A stretch of DNA of 64,000 bases, taken from positions 434,001 to 498,000 of the forward strand of contig NZ_WTYZ01000001.1 of assembly GCF_009827455.1 (NCBI RefSeq). The letters run 5' to 3'. A program made the position numbers and the translations under genes. Each line of letters starts with the position of its first letter. Within the stretch, counting starts at the first letter, position 1. This document shows positions 16,618-26,519 of the stretch, one piece after another. The notes beneath the pieces were generated by a model, which saw nothing but the letters and a program-made list of their open reading frames with translations, was not told the origin of the DNA and made no database searches. This stretch comes from Pontixanthobacter aestiaquae (GTDB lineage: Bacteria; Pseudomonadota; Alphaproteobacteria; Sphingomonadales; Sphingomonadaceae).

Positions 16618-18419
16618 CGTCTGTACAGTCCGTCGAGCCGCTCTTGATAGCGCTCACGGATCTTGTGACGCCGGATTTTCATGCTGGGCGTCATCTCTTC
16701 GTTCTCGATGGTGAATGCTTCATCGGCGAAGGCGAATTGGCGGACTTTTTCCACCACTGACAAGTCTTTGTTCACGCGCGCTACTGCATCGCTTATTGCG
16801 CTTCGGAAGACGGGAAGGTCTTGCAATTGCGCTATGTCAAACTTCTCGTCATTGGCCCGCGCCCAATCCACGGCCCATTCCGCATCGGGTACGATCAAGC
16901 CCACGATGTAAGGGCGCTGCTCTCCCGCCACCATCGCCTGGGCAATTTCGGGCTGTAACGTGAGCATGCCCTCAACCTTTTGCGGCGCGACATTGTCGCC
17001 TTTGTCGTTGACGATCATGTCTTTCTTGCGGTCGGTGATCTTGATCCGGCCTTTATCGTCGAGATGGCCAATATCGCCGGTGTGAAGCCAGCCATCCTGA
17101 ACCGTCTTTTTGGTCTCGGACTCGTTCTGCCAATATCCGTGCATGACCAATTCGCCCCGCACGAGGATTTCACCATCATCAGCAATCTTGACTTCAACGC
17201 CTTTCATTGGCGGGCCGACCGTGTCCATTGCGATACCGGCGGCAGGGCGATTGCAGCTGATAACAGGCCCGGCTTCTGTCTGGCCGTAGCCTTGCAACAT
17301 AGTAAGACCCATTGCTTCGAAGAAAATGCCGACTTCGGGATTGAGCGGCGCGCCGCCCGAAACCATCGCTTTGATCCGGCCACCGAATTTCTGGCGGATT
17401 TTGGGGCGTAGCGCCTTTTCCAAAACCAGATTCATCGGGCGATCACGCAGACGCATTCTGCCGTTGGCTTTATGCTCACCAATCGCAAGCGCACGCTCCA
17501 TCATGTAATTGGCGGCCTTACCCTGCTGCCCGATCTGCTTCATGATGCGGGTGCGGAGGACTTCGAACAGGCGCGGGACCACGACCATGATAGTCGGGCG
17601 CGTTTCTTCGATATTGCTCGCCAGCTTATCCAGCCCTTGTGCGTAATAGATCTCAGCACCCGCGCCGATAGGCAGATATTGCCCGCCGGAATGCTCATAG
17701 GCATGGCTCAGAGGCAGGAAGCTGAGGAAGCGCTCGTCATCGTCCAGACCGAAATCATTAGCGAGAATTTCGGCTGCACCGGCAACATTGCATAGAATGG
17801 AGCCATGGTGCTGCATCACCCCGCGCGGCGCGCCGCCGGTTCCGCTGGTGTAAATGAGGCAGGCGGTTTCATCCCGGCCAATCTTGGCGACCCGTTCCTC
17901 GACAGCTCTGCGGGCTACAGCGGAATCGCCTTCTAGCAATGCATCCCACGAATCATAATCGAAGCTGCCCGATTGCTGCCGGTGCAGGTCCTCGATGCCG
18001 ATAACATGCTCGGCAATTCCCGTTGCCAGCAGAGCCGGATGAAGCGGCTTGAGCAGCTTCTCGTTCGATACGATGACCGCCTTGGCACCCGAATTGTCGA
18101 GAATATGGACGTGATCGCGCTCGGTATTGGTGATGTAGGTCGGGACGGAGATGCAGCCTGCGGCCATGATAGCCAGATCTGCAATGCACCATTCGGGGCG
18201 GTTTTCGGATACCAGCATCACACGGTCACCATCGACCAAGCCGATCTTGCGCAGATTCTCGGCGAGCAGGCACACTCTATTGGCGGTTTCCTGCCACGAG
18301 ATAGTTTGCCACTCGCCATCAATCTTGGCGCCAAGGAAAGGCGCATCGCCCTTTTGATCGGCGCGTTTGAGGAATAGTTCGACCAAATTATTGGCCGTAT
18401 CGACGTCAGCTAGCTGCAA
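16614..18419 (-). CDS. Long-chain fatty acid-CoA ligase (AMP-binding)
   Basis: Activates fatty acids to acyl-CoA through an acyl-AMP. The 601-residue protein has the AMP-binding P-loop-like motif LIYTSGTGGAPRGV, the GYGQTEAGPVIS motif, DGWLHTGDIG and KITDRKKDMIV, and fits the FAA1-type long-chain synthetases. The conserved N-terminus begins at ADVDTANNLVELF, and the only sensible start is TTG at 18419, six bases behind AGGAG. A longer frame upstream has no family similarity. It acts in fatty acid uptake and degradation or in lipid remodelling. Confidence 0.93.
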   Translation of the reverse strand: MQLADVDTANNLVELFLKRADQKGDAPFLGAKIDGEWQTISWQETANRVCLLAENLRKIGLVDGDRVMLVSENRPEWCIADLAIMAAGCISVPTYITNTERDHVHILDNSGAKAVIVSNEKLLKPLHPALLATGIAEHVIGIEDLHRQQSGSFDYDSWDALLEGDSAVARRAVEERVAKIGRDETACLIYTSGTGGAPRGVMQHHGSILCNVAGAAEILANDFGLDDDERFLSFLPLSHAYEHSGGQYLPIGAGAEIYYAQGLDKLASNIEETRPTIMVVVPRLFEVLRTRIMKQIGQQGKAANYMMERALAIGEHKANGRMRLRDRPMNLVLEKALRPKIRQKFGGRIKAMVSGGAPLNPEVGIFFEAMGLTMLQGYGQTEAGPVISCNRPAAGIAMDTVGPPMKGVEVKIADDGEILVRGELVMHGYWQNESETKKTVQDGWLHTGDIGHLDDKGRIKITDRKKDMIVNDKGDNVAPQKVEGMLTLQPEIAQAMVAGEQRPYIVGLIVPDAEWAVDWARANDEKFDIAQLQDLPVFRSAISDAVARVNKDLSVVEKVRQFAFADEAFTIENEEMTPSMKIRRHKIRERYQERLDGLYRR

Positions 18420-18522
18420 AAGGCGCTCCTGCTCCCAAAATTGTTTCGCGGAATTCTTTGTTCCGGATAACGATTGAGTGCGATTTAGGCTCCCCGGACG
18501 TGAGCGGCAAGCCGGATTCCGC

Positions 18523-20259
18523 TTACTCGGGCGTATATTCCAGCATTCCGTCAAGACGCGGATCGCGGGCCGATATCCATTCGGTGCCATTCCAATGCAC
18601 CGCGCCGGCTTTCAGCGGCGGTTTGCGGGCAATTATCTGGTCATGGCCAAGGGATTTAAAGGTGTCCATCTGCTCTTCAAACCATGTGCCCTCTTCCACC
18701 AGCACACGCTCACCGAATGCCATCAACAGCGGCAGTCCCAGAGCTTCATCGACCGTCAGGCCGAAATCGATCAGTCCGATAATTCCACGCGCGGTTTGCA
18801 CGGGAATCGTTGTGCCGCCCGCCGCGCCGATTGCGGCAAAAGGTTTCCCATTTGGGCTATAGATGATTGTGGGCGACATTGAGCTGCGTGGACGCTTGCC
18901 GCCTTCGACGCGATTGGCGACCAACCGTCCATCCACTTCAGGTGAACGGCTGAAATCGGTAAGTTCATTGTTGAGATAGAAACCGCCGAAAATTAGGCCT
19001 GACCCGAATGGCCCTTCGATAGTCGAGGTATAGCTGACCATCGTGCCATCTTTGTCCACTACGGCGAAATGCGATGTACCGTTTTCAGGCGGTTCGTCAC
19101 CATCGGCCCATGCTATAGTCGGCGCGCCTGCGGGCGTACCGGGTGTCACTTTCTCTATCGCTTTATCTGGATCAATCAGCGCACTGCGCCGCGCGATATA
19201 GACGGGGTCGATCAAACCTTTGACTGGGACGTCTACAAAATCGCTATCTGCCAGATAGATTTCCCGGTCGGCATAAGCCAGTCGCTGCGATTCGAGAAAC
19301 AGATGCCAGGTTACGGGATTATCTGCACCGAGCGCAGCCAGATCGAATCGTTCCAATTGCCCGAGAATTTGTACCACTGCGACTGCGCCCGACGATGGCG
19401 GCCCCATGCCGCACACTCTGTAACCGCGATATTGGCCGCACACCGGCTCGCGTTCTTTGGAGACGTAGCCCATTACATCTTCTGCTGTCATTCCGCCCGC
19501 TCGCGGGGTCTTTAACCGGACAATATTGGCAAGCTCGATCGCGTAGCCTGATTCATAGAAGGCAGCGGTTCCTTGCTCCGCCAGTGTTTCGAGAGTGAAA
19601 ACAAGGTCGGGGTTGGTAATGGTCGTGCCGACAGGCTTAGGCTCGCCTTCGGCAGTGTAATAGGTTGTGCGGCCATATTCGGTTAGTCCCGCGCGGCCAA
19701 TTTGCCCGTCAAGCGATTGGTGGAGCCTGCGATTGACTGCAAATCCGTCTTTGGCGAGCTTGATGGCCGGTTCGAACAGCTTGGCCCATGGCAGCTTGCC
19801 GTGTCGCTCATGAGCTTTGGCCACCATCGCGACATTGCCCGGTACGCCGACGCTAAGCCCGCTGAGTAAGGCTTCACGGTAGGGAAGCAGCTTGCCATCT
19901 TCGCCCATAAACCATTGCGGATCAGCGCCCGCCGGCGCGGTTTCGCGTCCGTCCAACGTTTCCACCCGCCCGTCGGCTGTACCGCGCACATAGAACCCAC
20001 CTCCGCCAATGCCGGAGCTTTGCGGTTCGACGACAGTAAGCGCCAGCATTACAGCGATAGCTGCATCGGTCGCCGATCCGCCTGCTGCGAGCATTTCTTC
20101 GCCAGCCGCCTGCGCTCTCGGGTCCGCTGCGCTTACCGAACCGGCAACTGCCAATGTGGCCTCGGGAATGGAATTGACCGACAGATCCTCGGCCATGGGT
20201 GCGGCGCAACCCGCGATCAGAAGCGGTGCGGACAGGGCGGCGATCAAACGATATGTCAT
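18523..20259 (-). CDS. ggt: Gamma-glutamyltransferase, lipoprotein form
   Basis: Cleaves the gamma-glutamyl bond of glutathione and related compounds. The 578-residue precursor has the autocleavage threonine at Thr395 in ENGTSHFAVVD, the large-subunit motif SGIGGGGFYV, and RPRSSMSPTI and GAAGGTTIPV of the small subunit. The N-terminus MTYRLIAALSAPLLIAGC carries a lipobox with Cys18, so it is probably an outer- or inner-membrane lipoprotein facing the periplasm. It starts 10 bases after pyrD, suggesting co-transcription without an obvious functional link. Confidence 0.94.
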   Translation of the reverse strand: MTYRLIAALSAPLLIAGCAAPMAEDLSVNSIPEATLAVAGSVSAADPRAQAAGEEMLAAGGSATDAAIAVMLALTVVEPQSSGIGGGGFYVRGTADGRVETLDGRETAPAGADPQWFMGEDGKLLPYREALLSGLSVGVPGNVAMVAKAHERHGKLPWAKLFEPAIKLAKDGFAVNRRLHQSLDGQIGRAGLTEYGRTTYYTAEGEPKPVGTTITNPDLVFTLETLAEQGTAAFYESGYAIELANIVRLKTPRAGGMTAEDVMGYVSKEREPVCGQYRGYRVCGMGPPSSGAVAVVQILGQLERFDLAALGADNPVTWHLFLESQRLAYADREIYLADSDFVDVPVKGLIDPVYIARRSALIDPDKAIEKVTPGTPAGAPTIAWADGDEPPENGTSHFAVVDKDGTMVSYTSTIEGPFGSGLIFGGFYLNNELTDFSRSPEVDGRLVANRVEGGKRPRSSMSPTIIYSPNGKPFAAIGAAGGTTIPVQTARGIIGLIDFGLTVDEALGLPLLMAFGERVLVEEGTWFEEQMDTFKSLGHDQIIARKPPLKAGAVHWNGTEWISARDPRLDGMLEYTPE

Positions 20260-20269
20260 AGGTGGCGTG

Positions 20270-21301
20270 CTATTCGCTCCCGACCGCCTCTGCAATGGTG
20301 GAGAAGCCGTCGCGCTTCATCAATCGCTCCAGACCGCGCGTTATTGTCTTGGGCAGGCCGGGGCCTTCATAGACCATCGCGCTGTAAAGCTGGACGAGAC
20401 TGGCGCCCGCGCGGATCCGCTCCCAAGCGTCTTCCGCATTGCCAATGCCGCCGACACCTATCAGTGGGACGCCCGCGCCCGTCGCCTTGCGGAAGTCGCG
20501 CAGCCGCTCCAGCGCCAGTGATTTGAGCGGTGCACCCGATAAGCCGCCCGTCTCCCCGATATGGCGTGATTGTAGCGACGCCGGACGGCTGATGGTGGTG
20601 TTGGAAACGATCAGCGCGCCCAAACCTTTGTCTTTCGCAATACGCGCTATTGAATCGATATCGGCCGCAGTCAGATCGGGCGCGACTTTCAAAAAGACTG
20701 GAGGGCCTTTGGGCTCGCGCGCTTCGAATACCGCATCGAGAAGCTCGATCAGCGCCCCTTCATCTTGCAGCGCCCTCAGACCAGGCGTGTTGGGGCTGGA
20801 GATATTGACCGCAAGATAGGTCGCCAGCGGCGCCATAATCCGTGTCATTTCGGCATAGTCTGCAATCCGGTCGATCGAGTCTTTGTTGGCGCCGATATTG
20901 ATCCCGACGATTCCGCTTTTGCCTTTCCGGGCGGTTAACCGCCTTTTCGCGACCGCTGCGCCGCCATTGTTGAAGCCCATCCGGTTTATAACCGCTTTGT
21001 CCTCCACCAATCGGAAGAGCCGGGGTTTGGGGTTGCCCTCTTGCGGACGCGGTGTGATCGATCCGACTTCGGTAAATCCGAAGCCGAGACCCAACATAGC
21101 ATCCGGCACCTCCGCGTCTTTGTCATACCCGGCGGCAACCCCCACAGGGTTGGGAAAGCGAATGCCCGCGACATGTGTGGCCAGCTTTCCAGCCTTCGGC
21201 GGCGTTCCGGCAGGAGCCATTCGCAGCCCTGCAATACTCAGCTGGTGGGCCCGTTCGGGATCAAGCGTGAAAATCGCTGGCTTGAGAAGTTTGAATATCA
21301 T
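20270..21301 (-). CDS. pyrD: Dihydroorotate dehydrogenase (quinone), class 2
   Basis: Oxidises dihydroorotate to orotate in pyrimidine synthesis, passing electrons to quinone. The 343-residue protein has the class 2 N-terminal helices (MIFKLLKPAIFTLDPERAHQLS), then the FMN barrel with NRMGFNNGGA, VNISSPNTPGLR (catalytic Ser), KVAPDL, and IVSNTT. The C-terminal GVGGI and RAGASLVQLYSA bind the FMN phosphate. Promoter probably within the 310-bp gap 21302-21611, which also contains a terminator-like hairpin on the opposite strand. Confidence 0.96.
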   Translation of the reverse strand: MIFKLLKPAIFTLDPERAHQLSIAGLRMAPAGTPPKAGKLATHVAGIRFPNPVGVAAGYDKDAEVPDAMLGLGFGFTEVGSITPRPQEGNPKPRLFRLVEDKAVINRMGFNNGGAAVAKRRLTARKGKSGIVGINIGANKDSIDRIADYAEMTRIMAPLATYLAVNISSPNTPGLRALQDEGALIELLDAVFEAREPKGPPVFLKVAPDLTAADIDSIARIAKDKGLGALIVSNTTISRPASLQSRHIGETGGLSGAPLKSLALERLRDFRKATGAGVPLIGVGGIGNAEDAWERIRAGASLVQLYSAMVYEGPGLPKTITRGLERLMKRDGFSTIAEAVGSE

Positions 21302-21425
21302 CGCGATTCGCTATGCCAACGGCCAAGAGCGCTGTCGATGCCGAGTTTGTCTGCCATAAAATTATCTAGTAATTACAATACTAGACGCCGATTTTTGTCG
21401 ACCTGTCGTTTCCATACAATCGGTT

Positions 21426-21532
21426 CGGAGTGGTTTTGCCTATCCCCTTGGTGCGACCCGAAGGGCTCTAGCAATACGCAAAGAGTTCCTCGACTTCAGG
21501 GGCAGTTTCGGAAACGGAGCTGCCCCTTTTTT
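21426..21532 (+). ncRNA. Candidate small RNA or attenuated leader
   Basis: Within the gene-free gap 21302-21611, a TACAAT element (21414-21419) is followed by about 105 bases that end in a strong intrinsic terminator (21499-21532). No open frame of note is inside. The layout fits a short independent transcript, or a leader that ends ahead of the DUF885 gene whose ATG lies 80 bases further. It does not match an RNA family I recognise, and promoter assignment is weak. Confidence 0.3.
21499..21532 (+). terminator. Intrinsic terminator upstream of the DUF885 gene
   Basis: GGGGCAG (21499-21505) pairs with CTGCCCC (21520-21526). The interior can add a CG-GAAA-CG tetraloop. Six T follow directly (21527-21532). 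Confidence 0.8.
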
Positions 21533-21611
21533 GCGCGTATTTTCGACAAGCGTTCTGGCCAAACCGCTATTTGCCCGATTAGGAGGGCAGTATAGGTTTT
21601 AGGAGAAGACG

Positions 21612-23414
21612 ATGTCGCGCAAATCCCTGATGATTTCCTGTGCAGCCTTTGGTTTGATGATGGCCGGAGGCACTTCTGTCTACGCCCAGTCCGAAACGGT
21701 AGACGCGGCCGTTGTCGATGTTGAAGCGGTGGATATCAATGTGCTGTTCGAGGAGTATGACGCGGCTCAGCTCGAACTATCGCCCCTGTCAAAATCATAT
21801 CGCGGGATTCGCGATGACGATTACGGCGAATGGGGCGACTTCAGTGATGCCGCTGCTGTGGCAAGCGAAGAATTGCTTCAGGCGACTGCCGAAAAGATGC
21901 GCGCTGCTTTCGATGTTGATCAGTTAAGCGATAGCGACGCACTGTCTTACCGGCTGTTCGACGCAATGGCGGAGCGTAGCGCCGAGCGATTCAAATTTCG
22001 CAACTACGATTATATCTTCGACCAGATGCGGGGTGCGCAAAGCCAGCTACCTGCATTTCTAATTAACATCCACCGCGTATCGACTGTGGACGATGCCGCA
22101 GCCTATGTCAGCCGGCTGGAAAAGCTTGGTCCTGCCATCGATCAGTTGATCGTTGCGACGCGCAATCAAGCTGATGACGGGGTTATGCCGCCTGATTGGG
22201 TCTTTCCCTATGTCGTTTCCGATATCGAAAATATTCTCGATCAAAGCAGCAATCCGGTGCTTGAAGACTTCGATAAGAAGATCGAAAGCCTATCGATCGA
22301 AGGGCCAGCCAAGAATGCGCTGAAACTGGATGCAGCCAGTGCGTGGAATAGCCATGCACGCCCCGCCTTTGCACGGCTGCTCGATGAAATTAAGCGACAA
22401 CAAGCGATTGCGCCAACCGATGACGGTGTATGGCGTTTCCCCGAGGGTGAAGCATATTACAAAGCGCTACTCGCCAATTACACAACAACCGATCTGACCG
22501 CGAACGAGGTTCACAATATCGGCCTGCGCGAAGTCGAGCGGATCCATGGCGAAATGCGCGCAATAATGGCGAAGGTTGGCTTCAAAGGCACATTGCAGGA
22601 TTTCTTCAAGTTTACCCGCAACGATGACCAGTTTTTCTACACCACGAGAGAAGACTATCTGCGCGATGCGCAGGCGAAGCTTGATGCGATGGAGGCCAAA
22701 CTGCCCGAATATTTCGGGCGGCTCCCCAAAGCGCCCATGGTCATCAAGCCGGTTGAGGCATTTCGCGAAAAGAGCGCAGGTAAAGCCTTCTACCAAAGCC
22801 CTGCCCCCGACGGGTCGCGGCCTGGCACCTATTACGTGAACCTCTATAATCTGCGCGATATGTCGAAGAACGAGCTGGAAGCGCTCGCCTATCACGAGGG
22901 CTTCCCGGGGCACCATTTGCAGCGCGCTCTACAGACCGAGATGGGCGATCTTCCGCCCTTCCGGCGCTTCGGAGGCGTAACTGCTTACACTGAGGGCTGG
23001 GGCCTCTACACCGAAGAGCTGCCCAAAGAGATGGGCTTTTACCAAGATCCCTATTCGGACTTTGGCCGCTTAGGCATGGAGCTGTGGCGCGCGTGCCGGT
23101 TGGTGGTTGATACCGGCCTCCACCACAAACGCTGGAGCCGTGAAGAAGCGATCCAATATCTGACCGACAATACACCGAACCCTGATGGCGATATCCGCAA
23201 GGCCATTGAACGCTATGCGGTCTATCCAGGGCAAGCGACCGCCTATATGATCGGCAAGCTCAAGATTATGGAGCTGCGCGAGCGCGCCAAGACGGGGCTT
23301 GGTGATGCATTCGATATTCGCGGCTTCCACGACACAGTCCTGCTCAGCGGACCGGTGCCCCTGTCGATCTTGGAAGAGAATGTCGACGCTTGGATTGCTG
23401 CTGAGCAGGAGTAA
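21612..23414 (+). CDS. DUF885 family exported protein (putative metallopeptidase)
   Basis: The 600-residue protein has an AGGAG ribosome-binding site and a signal peptide (to about GTSVYAQS, residue 26). The DUF885 signature HEGFPGHHLQ with the downstream TEGWGLYTEEL looks like a zinc-binding HExxH-type active site variant (His-Glu...His-His plus Glu). DUF885 members are predicted metallopeptidases related to M3/M32-like gluzincins; most are uncharacterised. It likely acts in the periplasm on peptides. It is transcribed alone, between a terminator and the suf operon. Confidence 0.88.
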   Translation: MSRKSLMISCAAFGLMMAGGTSVYAQSETVDAAVVDVEAVDINVLFEEYDAAQLELSPLSKSYRGIRDDDYGEWGDFSDAAAVASEELLQATAEKMRAAFDVDQLSDSDALSYRLFDAMAERSAERFKFRNYDYIFDQMRGAQSQLPAFLINIHRVSTVDDAAAYVSRLEKLGPAIDQLIVATRNQADDGVMPPDWVFPYVVSDIENILDQSSNPVLEDFDKKIESLSIEGPAKNALKLDAASAWNSHARPAFARLLDEIKRQQAIAPTDDGVWRFPEGEAYYKALLANYTTTDLTANEVHNIGLREVERIHGEMRAIMAKVGFKGTLQDFFKFTRNDDQFFYTTREDYLRDAQAKLDAMEAKLPEYFGRLPKAPMVIKPVEAFREKSAGKAFYQSPAPDGSRPGTYYVNLYNLRDMSKNELEALAYHEGFPGHHLQRALQTEMGDLPPFRRFGGVTAYTEGWGLYTEELPKEMGFYQDPYSDFGRLGMELWRACRLVVDTGLHHKRWSREEAIQYLTDNTPNPDGDIRKAIERYAVYPGQATAYMIGKLKIMELRERAKTGLGDAFDIRGFHDTVLLSGPVPLSILEENVDAWIAAEQE

Positions 23415-23487
23415 CCGCCGACAAAAATGCTAACGACTCGCAACAACGTCTTTGTGCTTGAACCGGCGGCGATGCGTCTCTAGCTGC

Positions 23488-23514
23488 AATTCGGAACGAA
23501 TTAGTCCGAATTAG
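23488..23514. promoter_or_regulatory. Candidate operator of the suf operon
   Basis: The 39-bp stretch before the Rrf2-type regulator has a perfect 8-bp dyad AATTCGGA-N9-TCCGAATT (23488-23512), overlapping a direct repeat CGAATTAG at 23497-23504 and 23507-23514 with a 10-bp period. Rrf2-family regulators (IscR, RirA, SufR) bind short dyads at promoters, so autoregulation by the first gene is likely. The exact protein contact is inferred. Confidence 0.55.
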
Positions 23515-23526
23515 AGTTTAGGGTTT

Positions 23527-23967
23527 ATGCGCCTTTCGAATCTTGCCGATTATGCTGTTGTCACAATGACCGCTGCCGCGCGTCATTGTGGTGGCGGGCG
23601 TGTGTCGGCGAGCGAGCTTGCAGCCGAAACCGGCCTGCCGGCGCCGACGGTTCAGAAGATGGTGAGTAAACTGACAGCGGCAGGCCTGCTGCGCTCCGTT
23701 CGCGGGGCGAAAGGCGGATTGCAATTGGCTCGCCCTGCGGCAGCGATTACGGTTGCCGACATTGTCGAGGCCATTGAAGGCCCTATCGCGCTGACAGCCT
23801 GCGCGGATGGCAGCACGCCCGATTGCGGTATCGAACAGAATTGCGCGGTCCGGCCTCATTGGCCGATCGTCAACAAAGCACTGCGCGGTGCACTGGCGGA
23901 TATTCCGCTCACGCAGCTGACCCAAAACATTCCTTCTTTAGAGCGTATTTCGCGAGAATTGGCATGA
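23527..23967 (+). CDS. Rrf2 family regulator of the suf operon
   Basis: The 146-residue protein has an N-terminal winged helix ([12 protein letters not shown]...[34 protein letters not shown]), and three cysteines at 92, 100 and 106 that can bind an Fe-S cluster as in IscR-type proteins. It fits the SUF-system regulator subgroup of the Rrf2 family: cluster occupancy reports Fe-S status and sets suf expression. Its stop overlaps the sufB start as ATGA. A dyad/direct repeat lies just upstream and is the presumed binding site. Confidence 0.92.
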   Translation: MRLSNLADYAVVTMTAAARHCGGGRVSASELAAETGLPAPTVQKMVSKLTAAGLLRSVRGAKGGLQLARPAAAITVADIVEAIEGPIALTACADGSTPDCGIEQNCAVRPHWPIVNKALRGALADIPLTQLTQNIPSLERISRELA

Positions 23968-25472
23968 ACGAGCAAACAACACTTCCCGAAGAGGCAATCC
24001 AGGCCGAAGTCCAAGATCGGGCTGCACGTGATGCAGCGAAGAAGCTGGAAACTTACGAGCATGGCTTCTCGTCGGATATCGAGCAGACCTTCGCGCCGAA
24101 GGGTCTGAATGAAGACACTGTTCGCTTCATCAGCGAGAAGAAAGGCGAGCCGCAATGGATGCTCGACTGGCGGCTCAAGGCGTTTCGTCTGTGGCAGACC
24201 ATGGAAGAGCCCGATTGGGCGAAACTCGGTTATCCGAAAATCGATTACCAAGACGCCTATTATTACGCTGAACCGACCAAGAAGCCGACTCTGGGGTCGC
24301 TTGATGAGCTCGATCCCGAAATCAAGCGAGTCTATGACAAGCTGGGCATCCCGATTGCAGAGCAGGAAGTGCTCGCAGGTGTCGAAGGGGCGCGCAAAGT
24401 CGCGGTGGACGCAGTGTTTGACAGCGTCTCGGTGGCCACCACCTTCCGCGATGAGCTTGAAAAGGCCGGTGTGATCTTCCGCAGCATTTCGGAAGCGATC
24501 AAAGAATATCCGGACATGGTCAAAAAGTGGCTCGGCAAAGTTGTGCCGCAGCATGACAATTACTTCGCCACACTCAATTGCGCAGTCTTCTCCGATGGAA
24601 CCTTTGTTTACATTCCAGAGGGCGTGCGTTGCCCGATGGAACTCAGTACGTATTTCCGGATCAATGCCGAAAATACCGGCCAGTTCGAACGTACGCTGAT
24701 TGTGGCGGAGAAGGGCAGCTACGTGTCCTATCTCGAAGGCTGCACTGCGCCAATGCGCGACGAGAACCAGCTCCACGCCGCGGTGGTTGAACTGGTCGCG
24801 ATGGAAGATGCCGAGATCAAATATTCGACTGTCCAGAACTGGTATCCCGGTGATGCAGAAGGCAAAGGCGGGATCTACAATTTCGTGACCAAGCGCGGCC
24901 TGTGCCAGGGAGCGCGGTCGAAAATAAGCTGGACCCAGGTTGAGACGGGCAGCGCGGTGACATGGAAATATCCGTCCTGCGTGCTCAACGGCGAAAATAG
25001 CGTGGGCGAGTTCTACTCGGTAGCGGTGACCAACAATTATCAGCAGGCCGACACTGGTACGAAGATGATCCATAACGGCAAGGGCAGCCGGTCAACGATT
25101 ATTTCCAAAGGCATCAGCGCCGGAAAATCTGATAACACCTATCGAGGATTGGTGCGTGTTGGCGCGAATGCGGACAATGTACGCAACTTTACGCAATGCG
25201 ACTCGCTGCTGTTAGGCGACACCTGCGGCGCGCACACTGTGCCCTATATCGAGGTGAAAAACCCGACTGCGCAGATCGAACACGAGGCAACGACCAGCAA
25301 GATCAGTGATGACCAGCTATTCTATGCGATGCAGCGGGGACTGGGCGAAGAGGAGGCGGTCGCCCTGATCGTCAACGGATTTGCAAAAGAAGTTTTGAAG
25401 CAATTGCCGATGGAGTTCGCTGTCGAAGCGCAGAAACTCCTCGGCATCAGCTTGGAGGGAAGTGTAGGATGA
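23964..25472 (+). CDS. sufB: Fe-S cluster assembly scaffold protein SufB
   Basis: SufB is the scaffold subunit of the SufBC2D complex where Fe-S clusters are built. The 502-residue protein shows the family features: [58 protein letters not shown] and [23 protein letters not shown] with the conserved late Cys. A longer frame upstream overlaps the regulator; ATG 23964 is coupled to its stop. The regulator and sufB open the operon; sufC follows only after two extra genes. Confidence 0.97.
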   Translation: MNEQTTLPEEAIQAEVQDRAARDAAKKLETYEHGFSSDIEQTFAPKGLNEDTVRFISEKKGEPQWMLDWRLKAFRLWQTMEEPDWAKLGYPKIDYQDAYYYAEPTKKPTLGSLDELDPEIKRVYDKLGIPIAEQEVLAGVEGARKVAVDAVFDSVSVATTFRDELEKAGVIFRSISEAIKEYPDMVKKWLGKVVPQHDNYFATLNCAVFSDGTFVYIPEGVRCPMELSTYFRINAENTGQFERTLIVAEKGSYVSYLEGCTAPMRDENQLHAAVVELVAMEDAEIKYSTVQNWYPGDAEGKGGIYNFVTKRGLCQGARSKISWTQVETGSAVTWKYPSCVLNGENSVGEFYSVAVTNNYQQADTGTKMIHNGKGSRSTIISKGISAGKSDNTYRGLVRVGANADNVRNFTQCDSLLLGDTCGAHTVPYIEVKNPTAQIEHEATTSKISDDQLFYAMQRGLGEEEAVALIVNGFAKEVLKQLPMEFAVEAQKLLGISLEGSVG

Positions 25473-25521
25473 TAAATCGGCTACAGTCTGAGCAACACTT
25501 TTGCGATTTCGAGAACGGCCA

Positions 25522-26022
25522 ATGCTAACCTTAGCATTCGCATCTGTCTTGCTCGCGCAGCAGGCGACACCCGCGGCTGCTCAACCTGTCAGCGTAGAAG
25601 CCGCGCCGGAACCAAGGCAACCGTTCGCGGCGCGAGTTTTCGTTATCGAATATCCGATCTACATTTCTCCTATGGTCGCTCAATACACAAATTGCCTCCG
25701 CTCGCGCGAAGTAGTGATTGGCGAAACCGTATCCTTTGAAGTTGAGCACCGTAAAGCTGTACCGTTGTGCGTGAAACAGGAAAAGAAGCTGAAGGAAGAC
25801 GCCTTCGAAAGGCTCACATCGCGTCCTAAATATGCCATGACTATGGAGCAGCTTGGTGATTTGTTTGACAGCATTAAAATGACTCATATCGATCGCGGCC
25901 GTGTGATGGATGGTTATATGGATCGCGGCCTTGATCGTGACCCATACGCACCGCAAGTGGGGCAATCACCTGCGACGGATGTGGATATGGCAGGCACAGC
26001 TGCGGATACCACCACGCCATGA
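25522..26022 (+). CDS. Exported hypothetical protein inside the suf operon
   Basis: A 166-residue product with a signal peptide (MLTLAFASVLLAQQATPAAAQ). The mature part has two Cys (TNCLRS and PLCVKQE) that could form a disulfide, and a short Gly/Asp-rich tail. I recognise no family. ATG 25522 opens the signal; a TTG at 25501 is an alternative. Its stop overlaps the start of the DUF559 gene by 4 bases. An exported protein has no evident role in cytoplasmic cluster assembly, so its place here is odd. Confidence 0.68.
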   Translation: MLTLAFASVLLAQQATPAAAQPVSVEAAPEPRQPFAARVFVIEYPIYISPMVAQYTNCLRSREVVIGETVSFEVEHRKAVPLCVKQEKKLKEDAFERLTSRPKYAMTMEQLGDLFDSIKMTHIDRGRVMDGYMDRGLDRDPYAPQVGQSPATDVDMAGTAADTTTP

Positions 26023-26519
26023 CCGACCGTAAGACCCTTTCCCTCGGCTCGGGCGAGACGGCGAATGCGGACAAGACCGCTGGCTGGAACATATCCGAAG
26101 CCCGCAAGGACAAGCTGCATGAGCGTGCACGCTTCAACCGGAGGCATCCGTCCGAGGCGCATAAGCGGCTGTGGGATTTGCTGAAGGATAAAGGCGTCGG
26201 CAATTTTTCGTTCAACCGTGAAGTTGTGATGGGCTCCTCGGTTGTTGATTTTGCCTGCAAGACACGTTGGCTAGTGGTTGAAATCAGCGGCGATACCGAC
26301 GCTGATGCGAAGATCGAAGAATTGTCCGATCGCAAGCTGACCGATGTCGGTGTGCGCGTGATGCGCTTCACCAAGGAACAAGTCATGGGTGATCTGGAGC
26401 CGATCAAAGACGCGATCCACGAAGAGCTGATGAAGCCTTTCGATAAGCCGCGCAGGGCAAAGCCCGAGCAAACCAATTTTGAAGACCGCGAGTTTAATCG
26501 GCGCGGCTCTACCCGATAA
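26019..26519 (+). CDS. DUF559 endonuclease-like protein
   Basis: The 166-residue product has a DUF559 domain (about residues 35-125): PSEAHKRLWDLLKD, FSFNREVVMGSSVVDFACKTRWLVVEISGD. DUF559 belongs to the PD-(D/E)XK nuclease superfamily; the VDFAC...VVEISGD stretch matches the position of the catalytic D and E-x-D/K strand, although the usual Lys is not clear, so activity may be lost. N- and C-terminal charged tails extend the domain. It overlaps the preceding gene (ATGA) and lies 20 bases before sufC. Confidence 0.8.
   Translation: MTDRKTLSLGSGETANADKTAGWNISEARKDKLHERARFNRRHPSEAHKRLWDLLKDKGVGNFSFNREVVMGSSVVDFACKTRWLVVEISGDTDADAKIEELSDRKLTDVGVRVMRFTKEQVMGDLEPIKDAIHEELMKPFDKPRRAKPEQTNFEDREFNRRGSTR

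Noticed and set aside
23856..25073. A 405-codon minus-strand frame opposite sufB
   Set aside because: sufB is unambiguous on the plus strand; the antisense product shows no recognised domain.
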